From Erpobdella octoculata (Eukaryota; Annelida; Clitellata; Hirudinida; Erpobdellidae): DNA of 64,000 nucleotides. Below the pieces are notes generated by a model, which saw only the letters and a program-made list of their open reading frames with translations, ran no database searches and was not told the DNA's origin. The stretch spans positions 21,818,968 to 21,882,967 of the forward strand of contig OZ022245.1 of the NCBI GenBank assembly GCA_963978895.1, in the 5' to 3' direction. Within the stretch, counting starts at the first letter, position 1; every line of letters starts with the position of its first letter. The position numbers and the translations under genes are program-made. Shown here in pieces: positions 34,501-45,410 of this stretch.

Positions 34501-35578
34501 AAGACAACGCAAATATAGCATAGAAAACGAGCCTTTATTGAATTCTTATTGGCTGAGCAAGTAAATATGTTACTGCGCATAACGCGACATTGTCTTACGT
34601 AATGAGACAAAAGAGTACGCCTAAAATCATTAATAACTAGAGTACCATAACTGCTCATTCGTGGTATCTTCATACAGTCATTCTACAACATATTCTCTAT
34701 TGAATGGTATAAAAATTGGCTTGTCTATTAAAATTTCCGATATTGCCTCGAAAAACTGCTAGATCTACCAGTCTATTATCTAATATTGTTCATCATGGTT
34801 TCCTAAACTGACGAGCTTGCTATCAGCCTATCGGTAAATGAGAAATTTTTTTGGGCAGGTAAGTTTTTTTTATGTGATGGCATTACAACCATTATTATTC
34901 ACGAGTAGTTATGACTATAAGATTATGAATTAATTTATCGGTCTTATTTTATTTTTTACTTTTCAGAGGAAATTAGAAAATTACATTTTAAAGAAAATCT
35001 TACATTCAACACCAATTTATTGTAAAAGTTTCACTGATATATGAGGTGCATGAAATTTGAAAGAAAGGAAAGCAAGTGCAGTATTTTTGTGTTTCAACAA
35101 AATCATGAACAAATATCTCAAGCCAGCCTATTAATCTGCTGCTGTTTTGTTCAATTTATAATTGCATCATTTGCTAAATAAAAGTGGTACTCTTCGATTG
35201 TTCCAAATTGATGATCTCAGAAAACTCTTGGAAAATTCATTAAGTTAATGCTTTGAAGGTTTTTAATATTATTATTACTTCATGTTTTATTTCAATCTGT
35301 GTTTTATATCACATTTTTCAAAGCCACGGGTCAACATTTATTAACATGCCACATGTAGCGTTATATGCTTTCTGTAGACATGACACTTAAAAACTAAGAA
35401 CAACTCAAAAAACTAAGACTAGCGATTTTACGAAAAGCAGCTGTTGAACAGTGTGTGATAAATCTATTGTAAGCATTTATAATCTTACAAGTATTTAAAA
35501 TAAATATAACCTGTTGAGATATATGAGCGGATTTTAACATTATTGCAGCCGTTAACTAATAAATTCTTTTTTTTTCAG
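31553..35578. other. Unassigned AT-rich region with a small tandem duplication
   Basis: No convincing gene or element was found in 4 kb. At 32771-32900 a ~62-bp block (ACTGACTAACACCACTTTAA...) occurs twice in tandem. Open frames are short and of no recognisable type. 34390-34680 also shows nothing. Confidence 0.4.
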
Positions 35579-36027
35579 CTTCAGTCAATCATAATAAGCC
35601 TTTGCAGAAGATCACACTTGCAGAGTGGAACCAATACATTAAAGAACACTAATTAAAATTGAGGAAGTTCAGACGTAACTAAACGAGCAAACCAAACAAC
35701 AAAGTGTTAACGAGAGAACAGATCAATTTTGATGACTGTGCACAGCATTCCGCTACAGCCCATCTAAGCCACATTGGGAAGGCTCTAAAATTTAATGGAG
35801 GAACAGAAGAGCGAAAAGAAGAGCAAGCTGGAGCGGTAAAGCGTAAAAGCAATCGGGAAAAGTAAAAGAGACCGGGGCCGGAAAAGCGACCGTGAGCAGA
35901 AATGTGACCAGAGTGAGAAAGCGACATGGAACGGGAAAGCAAGCGGTTAAGGAAACGGGAGCCAGAGAGAAAACGATAAAAAGCCTTTAAAATCCCCGGG
36001 CAACGCCGGGTAACCCAACCCAGCTAG
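35579..36027 (+). mobile_element. Helitron 3' end
   Basis: The stretch ends with a hairpin CCCGG-GCAACG-CCGGG at 35995-36010, then 13 bases and CTAG at 36024-36027, followed by T. A short hairpin about 10-13 bases before CTRR at an A|T junction is the defining Helitron 3' terminus. Upstream, after a polypyrimidine acceptor at 35578, a 23-codon exon-like piece ends at 35651. A purine-rich stretch of repeated GAAAAGCGACC-like words follows. No Rep or helicase domain is visible. Confidence 0.7.
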
Positions 36028-36777
36028 TATATATATGTAATGAAAATTATTGTGCCTTACTCCCAGAATTTCGATCAATTAAAAATTTTATCTGAAAGCT
36101 TCCACGGGGGTCCGGAGCCCCGACCCTAGACCCTCTGCAAACGTATTAAAAAAAGCCCGAAATTATATGTGTGAGTGCGTCAGTCCGATTAACCTGACAA
36201 AACAAGTTAATACAAGACTAGTAAAAATTAATAAAACGTAGTTATTTTGAGTTGCGTAATAAATACCAATACTTTTTTTATTTTTAAAATTTTTTGAGCA
36301 CCTGTTAGCTTGACCATGCATTTTACTGCACATTTCCTATGTTACGAATGCCTGCTAGCTTGACTCCAGTTTTAATTTAATATGGTCGCTTTTTCTTTTC
36401 TGTGGTTTCAACTTAAATTTCAGTGTGTTTCATCCACAATAGCCGTAATAATTTATTAGGTGGATGTTGATTCAATGTCTCCGTTTAAACATAAGTACTT
36501 CTGATTTTTAACTTTTCTTCTCAAATTTTATAATATTTAATTTACTGTTTTAATATAGGGTTCTGTAAATGGCTTTTTATAGCCATAAACTAGCCAGTTA
36601 ACCCGGATTGTTTTAATATTCATCTAGTTTTATTCAATAAATTCTGTAATTACACGTCTCGTAATTTCAAATGGATGAAAAGGGCTTCAAAAACTTGTTA
36701 TGAAAGATGACCAAAGTTAAGTGGTCAATTGTGTTCAATATAGCCTGTCTCAAAAAAAATATTATTCCAAAATATGA

Positions 36778-37040
<263 letters not shown>

Positions 37041-37091
37041 ATTTATTTATAATTTTTATCAAGGTTTTTTAATTGTTGGAAAACGTGTTCA

Positions 37092-38846
37092 ATGAAAATA
37101 CTTCTGGTAATAAAAATAAATATACAATATACAGAGCAAAATTTAGAAATGAGTTGTCTAAGTCGTGTATTGTCATTAAAATCTTCATGCACAGATTTTG
37201 TTTTATGGTACTTTGAGGAAACTTTTCTCGAACCATCTTATGAGATTGAATGTCTTCCTTTTAAAGTTAAAAACTGCGTTAATATTTCCTCAAAAATTTT
37301 TCAAGAAATAATTACTAGAGGTCAAAACACAGGAATACAACTATGTCCTTCCTATATAATACCTTTTTTCTTAAAATTTGACTGCTTTCATGAACTTGTA
37401 CTAAAAGAGGCTGATCTGCTTTATTTTTTTCAACCGTTACAAACTATTTTGAGTAGAGGAAATTTAACTCGTATTTCGTGTACTGAGAATAGTTTTTACT
37501 GTGATTATGATGTGAATTATGTTCCGATTTTCAATCAATTTTGGAAAAATCTATGTTTTTTTTCTACGAAGTTAGAAGAAATAGAATTAGAGTTAATTGG
37601 TGTTTATTTGTCCGATGGTTACGGAATTAGCGCAGACAGGAGGCCTGAGTGGTTTTGTCCGAAATTACTTAGACTCTCTTGGCGCAGTTGGGTTTGTTGT
37701 AAATCTGGCCAGAAAATAACAGAAGACTTAATTGACCTGCTCAAAATAAGGTTTCCTTTTGAAAATTTGAAAAGTTTATGTATATCTGAATGTTTGCATG
37801 CAAAAAACACCATCAGCAAATTTTCTCGTTTTGTTAATCTTCAAAAATTAGGCATTAGTACGAATGTTGGTGAGTCTTTGGAAGAATTGGTTAATTCAAT
37901 ATCCTCTCTTTCTAATTTATCTTGGCTTGATATAAGTCAAAACAAATGCTTTAGAGTGATTAATAGTTATAATTTACAATTAATATATAGAATGATAGAC
38001 AAATTACCTAATTTAGTTTATTTAGATATAAGTAATCAATCTGCTAAGTTTGAAGAACCTGTTAGGTGGATGCACGAAAGAAATTTCAAGTATTTAGGTT
38101 TGCGTTTTAATACAAATAACAATTTTGAACTTTCTTCACCGATGAGCTCTGAGGTTGTAAGTAACCTTAGCACAATTGATGGAATTATAGCTTCATTGGA
38201 AAATAATTTCTGGAAACCAGGTCAATTTAGTATTTGCTTACAATCATTTATATCTTTGGCTAAACAAGAAAACCATTATTTAGAAATAAGAGAAAAACTT
38301 TCCATAATTACTAATATAACACTCAAAAGACTTGATTACCTATATTCTTACACATCACATGAAGCTAGTAGATTTGTGGATTTTGTATTTATTATATCCA
38401 GAATTGATATACAAAACATTGAGTTTAAAAAGTTATTTAAAGCAATGTTGAGTTGTAACAGTTGTATCCGTCAAATAATCTATGACTCTGTATTACGTTC
38501 TTTAGATGATGCCATATGGAAATATTTATTATCACAGAAACAAGGATGGGTTTCAATTATTTTTTTATCTGAAGAATTTTATTCGAACAAAGTAGATAAA
38601 GTACTATTGAGTTTTCATCTAATGTGGGCATACACTAAATATTTTGATCTTTTTACTTGTTTTATTCCAGAAGCCTCTACTATTGAAGAATTTGTTGAAT
38701 CAACCTCAAAAGAACATTTAAGTGATTTCAATGATTTTTCAAATCATACAAGAAAAACATTGATCAATTGTTTTGAGATCGTTAAAGAAAAACGAAAAAA
38801 AAAATTTCAGAACAAAAGAAAATCTAAACATAGAAAATGGAGTTAA
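37092..38846 (+). CDS. Leucine-rich-repeat protein, ZYG11-like (uncertain)
   Basis: A single uninterrupted 584-codon frame. The true start may be the ATG at codon 20 (MSCLSRVLSL). The N-terminal 120 residues are helical and leucine-rich. The middle (about 170-360) has leucine-rich repeats: NLQKLGIS, NLSWLDISQN, LPNLVYLDISNQ and NFKYLGLRF, spaced by 25-60 residues. The C-terminal 200 residues are helical and end in a basic tail (KEKRKKKFQNKRKSKHRKW). The layout, LRRs followed by a long helical region, resembles ZYG11/ZER1 cullin-2 substrate receptors, but I see no certain VHL box. Identity is tentative. The gene sits alone in a repeated unit; copy 2 is broken. A TA repeat lies 55 bases upstream. 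Confidence 0.6.
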   Translation: MKILLVIKINIQYTEQNLEMSCLSRVLSLKSSCTDFVLWYFEETFLEPSYEIECLPFKVKNCVNISSKIFQEIITRGQNTGIQLCPSYIIPFFLKFDCFHELVLKEADLLYFFQPLQTILSRGNLTRISCTENSFYCDYDVNYVPIFNQFWKNLCFFSTKLEEIELELIGVYLSDGYGISADRRPEWFCPKLLRLSWRSWVCCKSGQKITEDLIDLLKIRFPFENLKSLCISECLHAKNTISKFSRFVNLQKLGISTNVGESLEELVNSISSLSNLSWLDISQNKCFRVINSYNLQLIYRMIDKLPNLVYLDISNQSAKFEEPVRWMHERNFKYLGLRFNTNNNFELSSPMSSEVVSNLSTIDGIIASLENNFWKPGQFSICLQSFISLAKQENHYLEIREKLSIITNITLKRLDYLYSYTSHEASRFVDFVFIISRIDIQNIEFKKLFKAMLSCNSCIRQIIYDSVLRSLDDAIWKYLLSQKQGWVSIIFLSEEFYSNKVDKVLLSFHLMWAYTKYFDLFTCFIPEASTIEEFVESTSKEHLSDFNDFSNHTRKTLINCFEIVKEKRKKKFQNKRKSKHRKWS

Positions 38847-39179
38847 GATTAAAGGGCAAACAAAAACAATGTTTTATTACTATAATTTTTTTAGTTTTAC
38901 ATTTTCGCTCATTTATGTTTTTATTTTTTAACTTTAAAAAACTAAGCAAAATAATTTCAATAAACAAGGTATTAACAATTTCGGTTTTATTATCTCTGTA
39001 TCTTAACGACTTAAGTTATAAGTCTTTTTTAATCGTATTCATCTCAATAAGAATACTGCAGCTACAGATTGTTTGTAAATTATTTTTGATGATAATATAT
39101 ATAACAAAAATTTTATTAAAGCGCAGTTAATAACAAAAATCAAATACTAAACACGCAGGACTTCGCCTGATACTAAATA

Positions 39180-39400
39180 GCTAGCTCTCCCTGGCGGTGT
39201 TCAAAGCGCTATATATATAGCCTCAGAAAACGCGCAAAACAGACGTCTAGACTGAGAGTCTAGACAGGTCGACGGGTGCAAGATACACTTGTCAGGAGGT
39301 CCGTTAGAGCGACCCCTGACATAACTCCCCCTCAAAACGAAAATGTTGAACAGTCTTTCAATATCTTAAATGTTCTCTTTTACAGTACATGGTGAAGAAT
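39180..39400 (-). other. LTR-like relic: polypurine tract and LTR start
   Basis: On the minus strand GTTTTGAGGGGGAGT (39324-39337) is followed by TATGTCAGGGGTCGC. This resembles the polypurine tract and LTR start (TGTCAGG) of Copia-like elements. Further along the minus strand are a TATA-like box (CTATATATATAG near 39208) and AATAAAA. The second LRR unit has the same block at 61900-62070. No Gag or Pol remains, so this is a weak structural call. Confidence 0.3.
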
Positions 39401-39427
39401 GGGTGTTCGTTCGTCAATGTATCGTGC

Positions 39428-42400
39428 CTACCAGGGCTTCAAGGTCGTGACATCGAAGAAAACGACGAGGAAGATGAGGAGTGGGGGGTGGAATCGGAAA
39501 AGCAGAACTTCGTAGATAATCAACCCTCGAACGCCAACCTCGACTGCAAAAATTTCAGTCCTGAACCCTTTGGCATTCAAATCACATGCTAAATCCCTAT
39601 ATCTCTCCTCTTTGAAAATATTTCTAGATTCCATGTTACTTTCCCATGGCACAGAGAGTTCAATCAGGAGCATTGTCTTGGCCAAGTCAGAATATATAAT
39701 TATATCCGGCTTTAAACCGCTAGATCTCACAGCTTCTGGAAATTTTCTTTCGCCATCCAAATCAGCCGAAACCGACCAATCGTCGGCAGCACCCATCACA
39801 CATTCAAAGTCTCTTGTAGATCTGAACCTGTGGAACTTCAGATTGCCTTCTCTCAAAAAGTAGATTTTCCTTTTCTGCTGTATTCCTCTTGTTTTTGCTT
39901 TCTTACACGCTTCTTTGACGAAGTCAATCAATTTTCGGAGTACTTGGTTATGGCGCCAAGTGTACCTCCCGTGTGAAAGTGAAAACGAACAACAGGAAAG
40001 AACGTGAATGAGAGTCTCCGATTGCCCACATAACATGCACGAATCATCGTCTTTCAACTTCCATCTTCGAAGATTGCTGGCTGACGGCAGTTGATCATAA
40101 ACAGATCTAATCAAAAAAGACAAACGTAGTGGTGTGTATTGCCAAATGTCTTTCCAAGAAAGCGAACGTTGAACAGCATTTTCCCATGTCGTCCAATCTC
40201 CTTGTTGAGATAACTGAACAAACTTAATCATTCTCTGGGACTCAATAGCTTTCTTTCTTTCCTGAATGACCAGACTTGTTCGTTCACTGGCGCTGGCTTT
40301 TGACCACCAAATTCGATGGGTTGACCCGAGACCCCGTTTGTCCTGTTGAACTGCCCCAACTCTTTCTGTCCAACGTAAAGAGGCTTCAGCTTCTGCGATT
40401 TCCTTTCTGGCTACCCATTTCTTTCCGGACTTTTTAAGAGGTCCCATCTCCACAATTCTTTGATCCGAAGAGTTATCCAGCAATAGTTGCGTACGGATCT
40501 TGTTTATCTTAAACTCCACAACCAAAGACTTCAGTGGCAACCTCAGTTTGGCAGTCTTGCTGTACAAAGCCACCGAAGTAAATCCCGGAGGCAGACCCAA
40601 CCATTTCCTTGTAAATTTATTCATCCTTCTTTCTAGCTTACTATATAGAGCTAAAGTTGTTAACGCCGGTGGAAGTCCTAGCCATTTCCGAATGAAGCAG
40701 TTCATTTTCTTCTCCATTCGCTCCACGTGAGATAAACATATCTCATAGATTGTTAATGGCCATAGCAATCTCGGTATCAAAACAAACTGTACCAGCCATA
40801 CCTTGAACTTTCCCTGCAGCTCGGTTGAATTGATTTTCCTCAGGTCCTCAACCAAGCCCTGCAGAACGATGCTGCTCCGATTCACATCATTCATGGAGAC
40901 GTTGTACCATCTTCCCAAGCTTTTCACAGGCTCTTGCTGGATTGTTGGGATTTCGCAACCAGCCACCGAGAATGAGACAAAACCATCAATCTCTCCATGT
41001 CGCAAAGAAAGGCTTCTCGATTTGGTTGGCTTGAACTTCATTCCACACCAGGACAACAAGTCGTTGAAATTTTGAAGAATATGGCGCATTTCGCCGCAGT
41101 GATTCAAGATAAGAGTAGTGTCGTCCATGAAGGCTTTTATTGATGGCATGAAAATTCCTTTTCCCAGGTAAACATCCTGAACCCGAGATGCAATCGAACC
41201 GAGCAATAATTGCATAGCCAGAACAAATAGGATGGGAGAAATTGAACACCCCATAGCAATTCCGACCCGCAAGTTGAACCACTCTGTGGAGCACGTCGAT
41301 GTTGACAGACGTAGCCTAAAACGGCGAAAATACTGTTGCAGAACATCGATGAGGAATTCTGGAACATTGTGCCTTTTGAGTGTCTTCCAGAGCAATTGAT
41401 GGCGAACAGTCCCGTACGCGTTTGCTAAATCAAGCCAGACCACATGCAGGCTGAGTTGGTTTTGTTTTGCTCTTTTGATGGCCTCCCAAATCATGGATGA
41501 GTGCTCGATACATCCCGGTACTCCGGGGACTCCTCCTTTTTGCACGGATCTGTCAATGTACTCATTACGAATTGCAAAATCCGTGAGCCTCTTGGCCAGA
41601 ACAGCGAAAAATATTTTTCCCTCCACGTTCAAAAGTGAGATTGGTCGGAATTGGTTGATATTGACCGAATCTTTTTCTTTGGGGATAAAAACTCCCTCCG
41701 CCTTCTGCCATTCCCTATCTACGCATCTAGATCGCCATGCAATCTTTAAAAGGTTGTAGAGCAGCTTTTGCACGCCTGGACATCTCTTGTATAACAAATA
41801 TGGAATGCCGTTGGGACCTGGGGCAGATTTGTTCCTCGTTTTTTTTAGAAACTGAGATACTTCATTCATCTTTATCTCTCCACCGTCGAAAGCCACTTTC
41901 GGCAACTGTACTTCGGGAAAATCGGTTCTTTCCGGCAGCTCTGAATCGCTAAGAGGATCTTTGAACGCCAAACGGAAGTGCTCATCTAATTCTTGTTTTG
42001 TCGCTCGAAGAGTGCCAGATTTTGGTGGATCCAGCACCCTTTTTCCGAAGCAAAATGGATTTTCCATGAATTTGCATCTGGCTTTCTTTTGCTCACTTTT
42101 CTTTTTCCGGAGTCTTTCTGCAGCCCTGAGAGCCCGGAGCCGATTTTTTACATCCCGCCACAGTTCAGACAGACCAACTTTTTCGACCCCCTCTGCGATT
42201 CTCCATTGTCGCCTGAGTTTCTTTCGCTCCTTCTTTAATTTTTCAATTTCTCTCTGCCGTCTGGATACTGCTGCATGCGTGTGAACCGGGTTTTTCTGGA
42301 CCACACCAAATGAATCAAAACATTTTTTGTAGATAATTTCTGAGAAGGTTTTCATATCGAGTTGTGGATTCTCCCTCAACTGGGCTTTGAGTAATCTCGT

Positions 42401-42952
42401 CAACTCCAAGTCTAATGTTGACCAAGCTGAAGTGTCAATTGCTTTCGAAAATTTAATTCTTGTCTTGGGTTCTGAATTTACATCTGCTTCTGAATCGGAG
42501 ACTTTGTCGGGGCTGTGGTTAGCTTCCGGCCCGGCGTAGTCAGACGTGTTACCTGCCTCCTTGGTTGATGCAGAGCGTTGATTGATAGCAGTTTGACAAC
42601 CCATTTTAGTTTTAAGAACATTCATTCCACGAATTGACTTAAATCTTCTTCCACAAACACATTCAGTTCCTCCGTCGAAAGCAATCTGTGGAACATGGAT
42701 GGGTTCTGGAACTTCTTGAGCCGACGAAACTGAGCCCGCACTGAGAGATGATGGGCGGCGAACAGAAGCGGGAAGACATCCCATTTTTGTTCTGTGAACT
42801 TTCATTCCTCGGACTGTCTTAAAGCTTTTTCCACACACACACAACACGGGCAAACCCCCATCAGGGTTCCTTGGAAAAGCCGGTTCATCATCCTGTAGTC
42901 CATTGATGAGCTCATCATTCTCCCCCCCTTTCGGTAAGAGCTCTGGGGGCAT
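39428..42952 (-). CDS. Full-length RLE-type retrotransposon protein, chimeric, C-terminus replaced
   Basis: An open 1174-codon frame from ATG 42952. In order: two CxC...H...C fingers (C38-C59 and about 96-117; the second has L in place of H), a basic region, RT with APGPNG, VVWLDLANAYG (motif A), GCSISP and FMDDTT (motif C), then the CMLC...H...C knuckle (near 1005) and the RLE motif KPDIIIY...IELSVPWE (near 1105). RT-thumb sequence RKWLGLPP-ALYSK appears twice in a row with different neighbours, which marks a join at about 40640. From there to 39519 the copy is nearly identical to the element at 43046-44872. The last ~50 codons are lost at 39519, and the frame runs on into unrelated DNA. The protein nicks target DNA and reverse-transcribes its own RNA; this copy probably cannot. 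Confidence 0.88.
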   Translation of the reverse strand: MPPELLPKGGENDELINGLQDDEPAFPRNPDGGLPVLCVCGKSFKTVRGMKVHRTKMGCLPASVRRPSSLSAGSVSSAQEVPEPIHVPQIAFDGGTECVCGRRFKSIRGMNVLKTKMGCQTAINQRSASTKEAGNTSDYAGPEANHSPDKVSDSEADVNSEPKTRIKFSKAIDTSAWSTLDLELTRLLKAQLRENPQLDMKTFSEIIYKKCFDSFGVVQKNPVHTHAAVSRRQREIEKLKKERKKLRRQWRIAEGVEKVGLSELWRDVKNRLRALRAAERLRKKKSEQKKARCKFMENPFCFGKRVLDPPKSGTLRATKQELDEHFRLAFKDPLSDSELPERTDFPEVQLPKVAFDGGEIKMNEVSQFLKKTRNKSAPGPNGIPYLLYKRCPGVQKLLYNLLKIAWRSRCVDREWQKAEGVFIPKEKDSVNINQFRPISLLNVEGKIFFAVLAKRLTDFAIRNEYIDRSVQKGGVPGVPGCIEHSSMIWEAIKRAKQNQLSLHVVWLDLANAYGTVRHQLLWKTLKRHNVPEFLIDVLQQYFRRFRLRLSTSTCSTEWFNLRVGIAMGCSISPILFVLAMQLLLGSIASRVQDVYLGKGIFMPSIKAFMDDTTLILNHCGEMRHILQNFNDLLSWCGMKFKPTKSRSLSLRHGEIDGFVSFSVAGCEIPTIQQEPVKSLGRWYNVSMNDVNRSSIVLQGLVEDLRKINSTELQGKFKVWLVQFVLIPRLLWPLTIYEICLSHVERMEKKMNCFIRKWLGLPPALTTLALYSKLERRMNKFTRKWLGLPPGFTSVALYSKTAKLRLPLKSLVVEFKINKIRTQLLLDNSSDQRIVEMGPLKKSGKKWVARKEIAEAEASLRWTERVGAVQQDKRGLGSTHRIWWSKASASERTSLVIQERKKAIESQRMIKFVQLSQQGDWTTWENAVQRSLSWKDIWQYTPLRLSFLIRSVYDQLPSASNLRRWKLKDDDSCMLCGQSETLIHVLSCCSFSLSHGRYTWRHNQVLRKLIDFVKEACKKAKTRGIQQKRKIYFLREGNLKFHRFRSTRDFECVMGAADDWSVSADLDGERKFPEAVRSSGLKPDIIIYSDLAKTMLLIELSVPWESNMESRNIFKEERYRDLACDLNAKGFRTEIFAVEVGVRGLIIYEVLLFRFHPPLLIFLVVFFDVTTLKPW

Positions 42953-43003
42953 AATTCTTTTGTTGTAGATGTAGCATGCGAAGACGGAAATGTGCCCCGG
43001 CTA
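39519..43003 (-). mobile_element. RLE element A: 5' end cut in the UTR hairpin, 3' end missing
   Basis: The copy begins at 43003, in the middle of the 5'-UTR stem (GTGCCCCGGCTAG), directly against a TATG array. It therefore lacks the hairpin array. It stops at 39519, where the sequence switches to the flank of LRR unit 1. Neither the RLE C-terminus nor the 3' UTR is present, which suggests a later deletion or recombination. Confidence 0.85.
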
Positions 43004-43045
43004 GTATGTATGTATGTACAATGTATGTATGTATGTATGTGTGTG
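43004..43045. repeat. Short TATG array between two RLE elements
   Basis: About eight TATG units with a TACAATG interruption, ending in GTGTGTG. It separates the 5' end of element A from the 3' end of element B. Confidence 0.92.
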
Positions 43046-44872
43046 TTTTAACTCTTTGCGAGCTTTCGTCGCCGAAGGTCTTCAGAAGAAGAACCTCTCA
43101 TTTTTAGCGTTTCGGCCCTTAAACTTCTTGACGCTTTTAAGAGAGAGGTGGGCCCACGTCCGTTGATCAGGCGGACGCCCTTCGGCGAGAAAAATTTCCA
43201 AATTCCTAACTCGAAACACGAAAATTCAAAGTTCAGCAGAAAACTGTTCGAAACAAGACTTGAAATCGCCGGAACGATTATCGCCCAATGTAAACAAGGC
43301 TAAACCATTTCGTGTGCATCTTGTAGCGCTTTCTTTTTTCTATTAGCGAAAATCCAAAAAGATGCAGCTTCAGCTGTCTGGGAGATCTCCTTGATGGCTC
43401 GAGTTTTTTCTCGGTTTGAAAAACCAAGAGCTTTCAGCAGTTTTAACATTGAGCTGCTAACCAACCCTCGAACGCCAACCTCGACTGCAAAAATTTCAGT
43501 CCTGAACCCTTTGGCATTCAAATCACATGCTAAATCCCTATATCTCTCCTCTTTGAAAATATTGCTAGATTCCATGTTACTTTCCCATGGCACAGAGAGT
43601 TCAATCAGGAGCATTGTCTTGGCCAAGTCGGAATATACAATTATATCCGGCTTTAAGCCGCTAGATCTCACGGCTTCTGGAAATTTTCTTTCGCCATCCA
43701 AATCAGCTGAAACCGACCAATCGTCGGCAGCACCCATCACACATTCAAAGTCTCTTGTAGATCTGAACCTGTGGAACTTCAGATTGCCTTCTCTCAAAAA
43801 GTAGATTTTCCTTTTCTGCTGTATTCCTCTTGTCTTTGCTTTCTTACACGCTTCTTTGACGAAGTCAAGCAATTTTCGGAGTACTTGGTTATGACGCCAA
43901 GTGTACCTCCCGTGTGAAAGTGAAAACGAACAACAGGAAAGAACGTGAATGAGAGTCTCCGATTGCCCACATAACATGCACGAATCATCGTCTTTCAACT
44001 TCCATCTTCGAAGATTGCTGGATGACGGCAGTTGATCATAAACAGATCTAATCAAAAAAGACAAACGTAGTGGTGTGTATTGCCAAATGTCTTTCCAAGA
44101 AAGTGAACGCTGAACAGCATTTTCCCATGTCGTCCAGTCTCCTTGTTGAGATAACTGAACAAACTTAATCATTCTCTGGGACTCGATAGCTTTCTTTCTT
44201 TCCTGAATGACCAGACTTGTTCGTTCACTGGTGCTGGCTTTTGACCACCAAATTCGATGGGTTGACCCAAGACCCCGTTTGTCCTGTTGAACTGCCCCAA
44301 CTCTTTCTGTCCAACGTAAAGAGGCTTCAGCTTCTGCGATCTCCTTTCTGGCTACCCATTTCTTTCCGGACTTTACAAGAGGTCCCATCTCCACAATTCT
44401 TTGATCCGAAGAGTTATCCAGCATTAGTTGCGTACGGATCTTGTTTATCTTAAACTCCTCAACCAAAGACTTCAGTGGCAACCTCAGTTTGGCAGTCTTG
44501 CTGTACAAAGCTACCGAAGAAAATCCCGGAGGCAGACCCAACCATTTCCTTGTAAATTTATTCATCTTCCTTTCTAGCTTTTCTACCAATGGTAAACTCA
44601 TCTCATACATTGATAGGGGCCAAAGCAATCTCGGTAATAGAACAAACTGAAGCAACCACAATTTGAACCTGCTCTGGAGTGGGGCCACATCAATTTTCTT
44701 CATATCTTCAAATGCCGATCGAAGAACCTCAGAACACCGTCCAGTGTCGTTAAGCGAATCGTCATACCACCTTCCCAGGCTCTTAACCGGTTCTTCTCTC
44801 AATGTTGGGATCCTGTTGCCAGCAACTGAAAACGTCACGTTGTCGTCGATCTTGCCTCGTCGCAGAGATATA
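43046..44872 (-). pseudogene. RLE element B: 5'-truncated copy with intact C-terminal half
   Basis: The copy starts inside the RT (LRRGKIDD) directly against the large TATG array and reads without a break to a stop at 43300. It has the RT thumb, the CMLCGQSETLIHVLSC knuckle and the RLE motif (KPDIIVY, IELSVPWE), and finishes LDVxxQDAHEMV-like. The 3' UTR (43299-43046) has the GATCAACGG, GGGCCGAAACGC and CTGAAGACC blocks. The frame is technically open into the CATA array (a YIHT repeat), but that extension is an artefact of a stop-free microsatellite. Confidence 0.88.
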
Positions 44873-44873
44873 C

Positions 44874-44875
<2 letters not shown>

Positions 44876-44904
<29 letters not shown>

Positions 44905-45410
44905 TGTATGTATGTATGTATGTATGTATGTATGTATGTATGTATGTATGTATGTATGTATGTATGTATGTATGTATGTATGTATGTATGTATGTATGTA
45001 TGTATGTATGTATGTATGTATGTATGTATGTATGTATGTATGTATGTATGTATGTATGTATGTATGTATGTATGTATGTATGTATGTATGTATGTATGTA
45101 TGTATGTATGTATGTATGTATGTATGTATGTATGTATGTATGTATGTATGTATGTATGTATGTATGTATGTATGTATGTATGTATGTATGTATGTATGTA
45201 TGTATGTATGTATGTATGTATGTATGTATGTATGTATGTATGTATGTATGTATGTATGTATGTATGTATGTATGTATGTATGTATGTATGTATGTATGTA
45301 TGTATGTATGTATGTTTGTATGTATGTATGTATGTATGTATGTATGTATGTATGTATGTATGTATGTATGTATGTATGTATGTATGTATGTATGTATGTA
45401 TGTATGTATG
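44876..45410. repeat. TATG tetranucleotide array (about 133 units)
   Basis: 535 bases of nearly perfect TATG repeats with one TTTG variant near 45315. Two retroelements abut it: RLE element B on the left and the L2-like element on the right. Confidence 0.97.

Noticed and set aside
39441..39518. C-terminal tail of RLE element A as a new functional domain
   Set aside because: The residues come from unrelated flanking DNA read through after the 3' end was lost; element B shows the normal C-terminus.
43046..43200. Hammerhead ribozyme in the RLE 3' UTRs (CTGAAGA and GAAACG are both present)
   Set aside because: The two core strands are in the wrong order for the visible pairings, and no stem II or cleavage site can be formed in a consistent way across the subfamilies.
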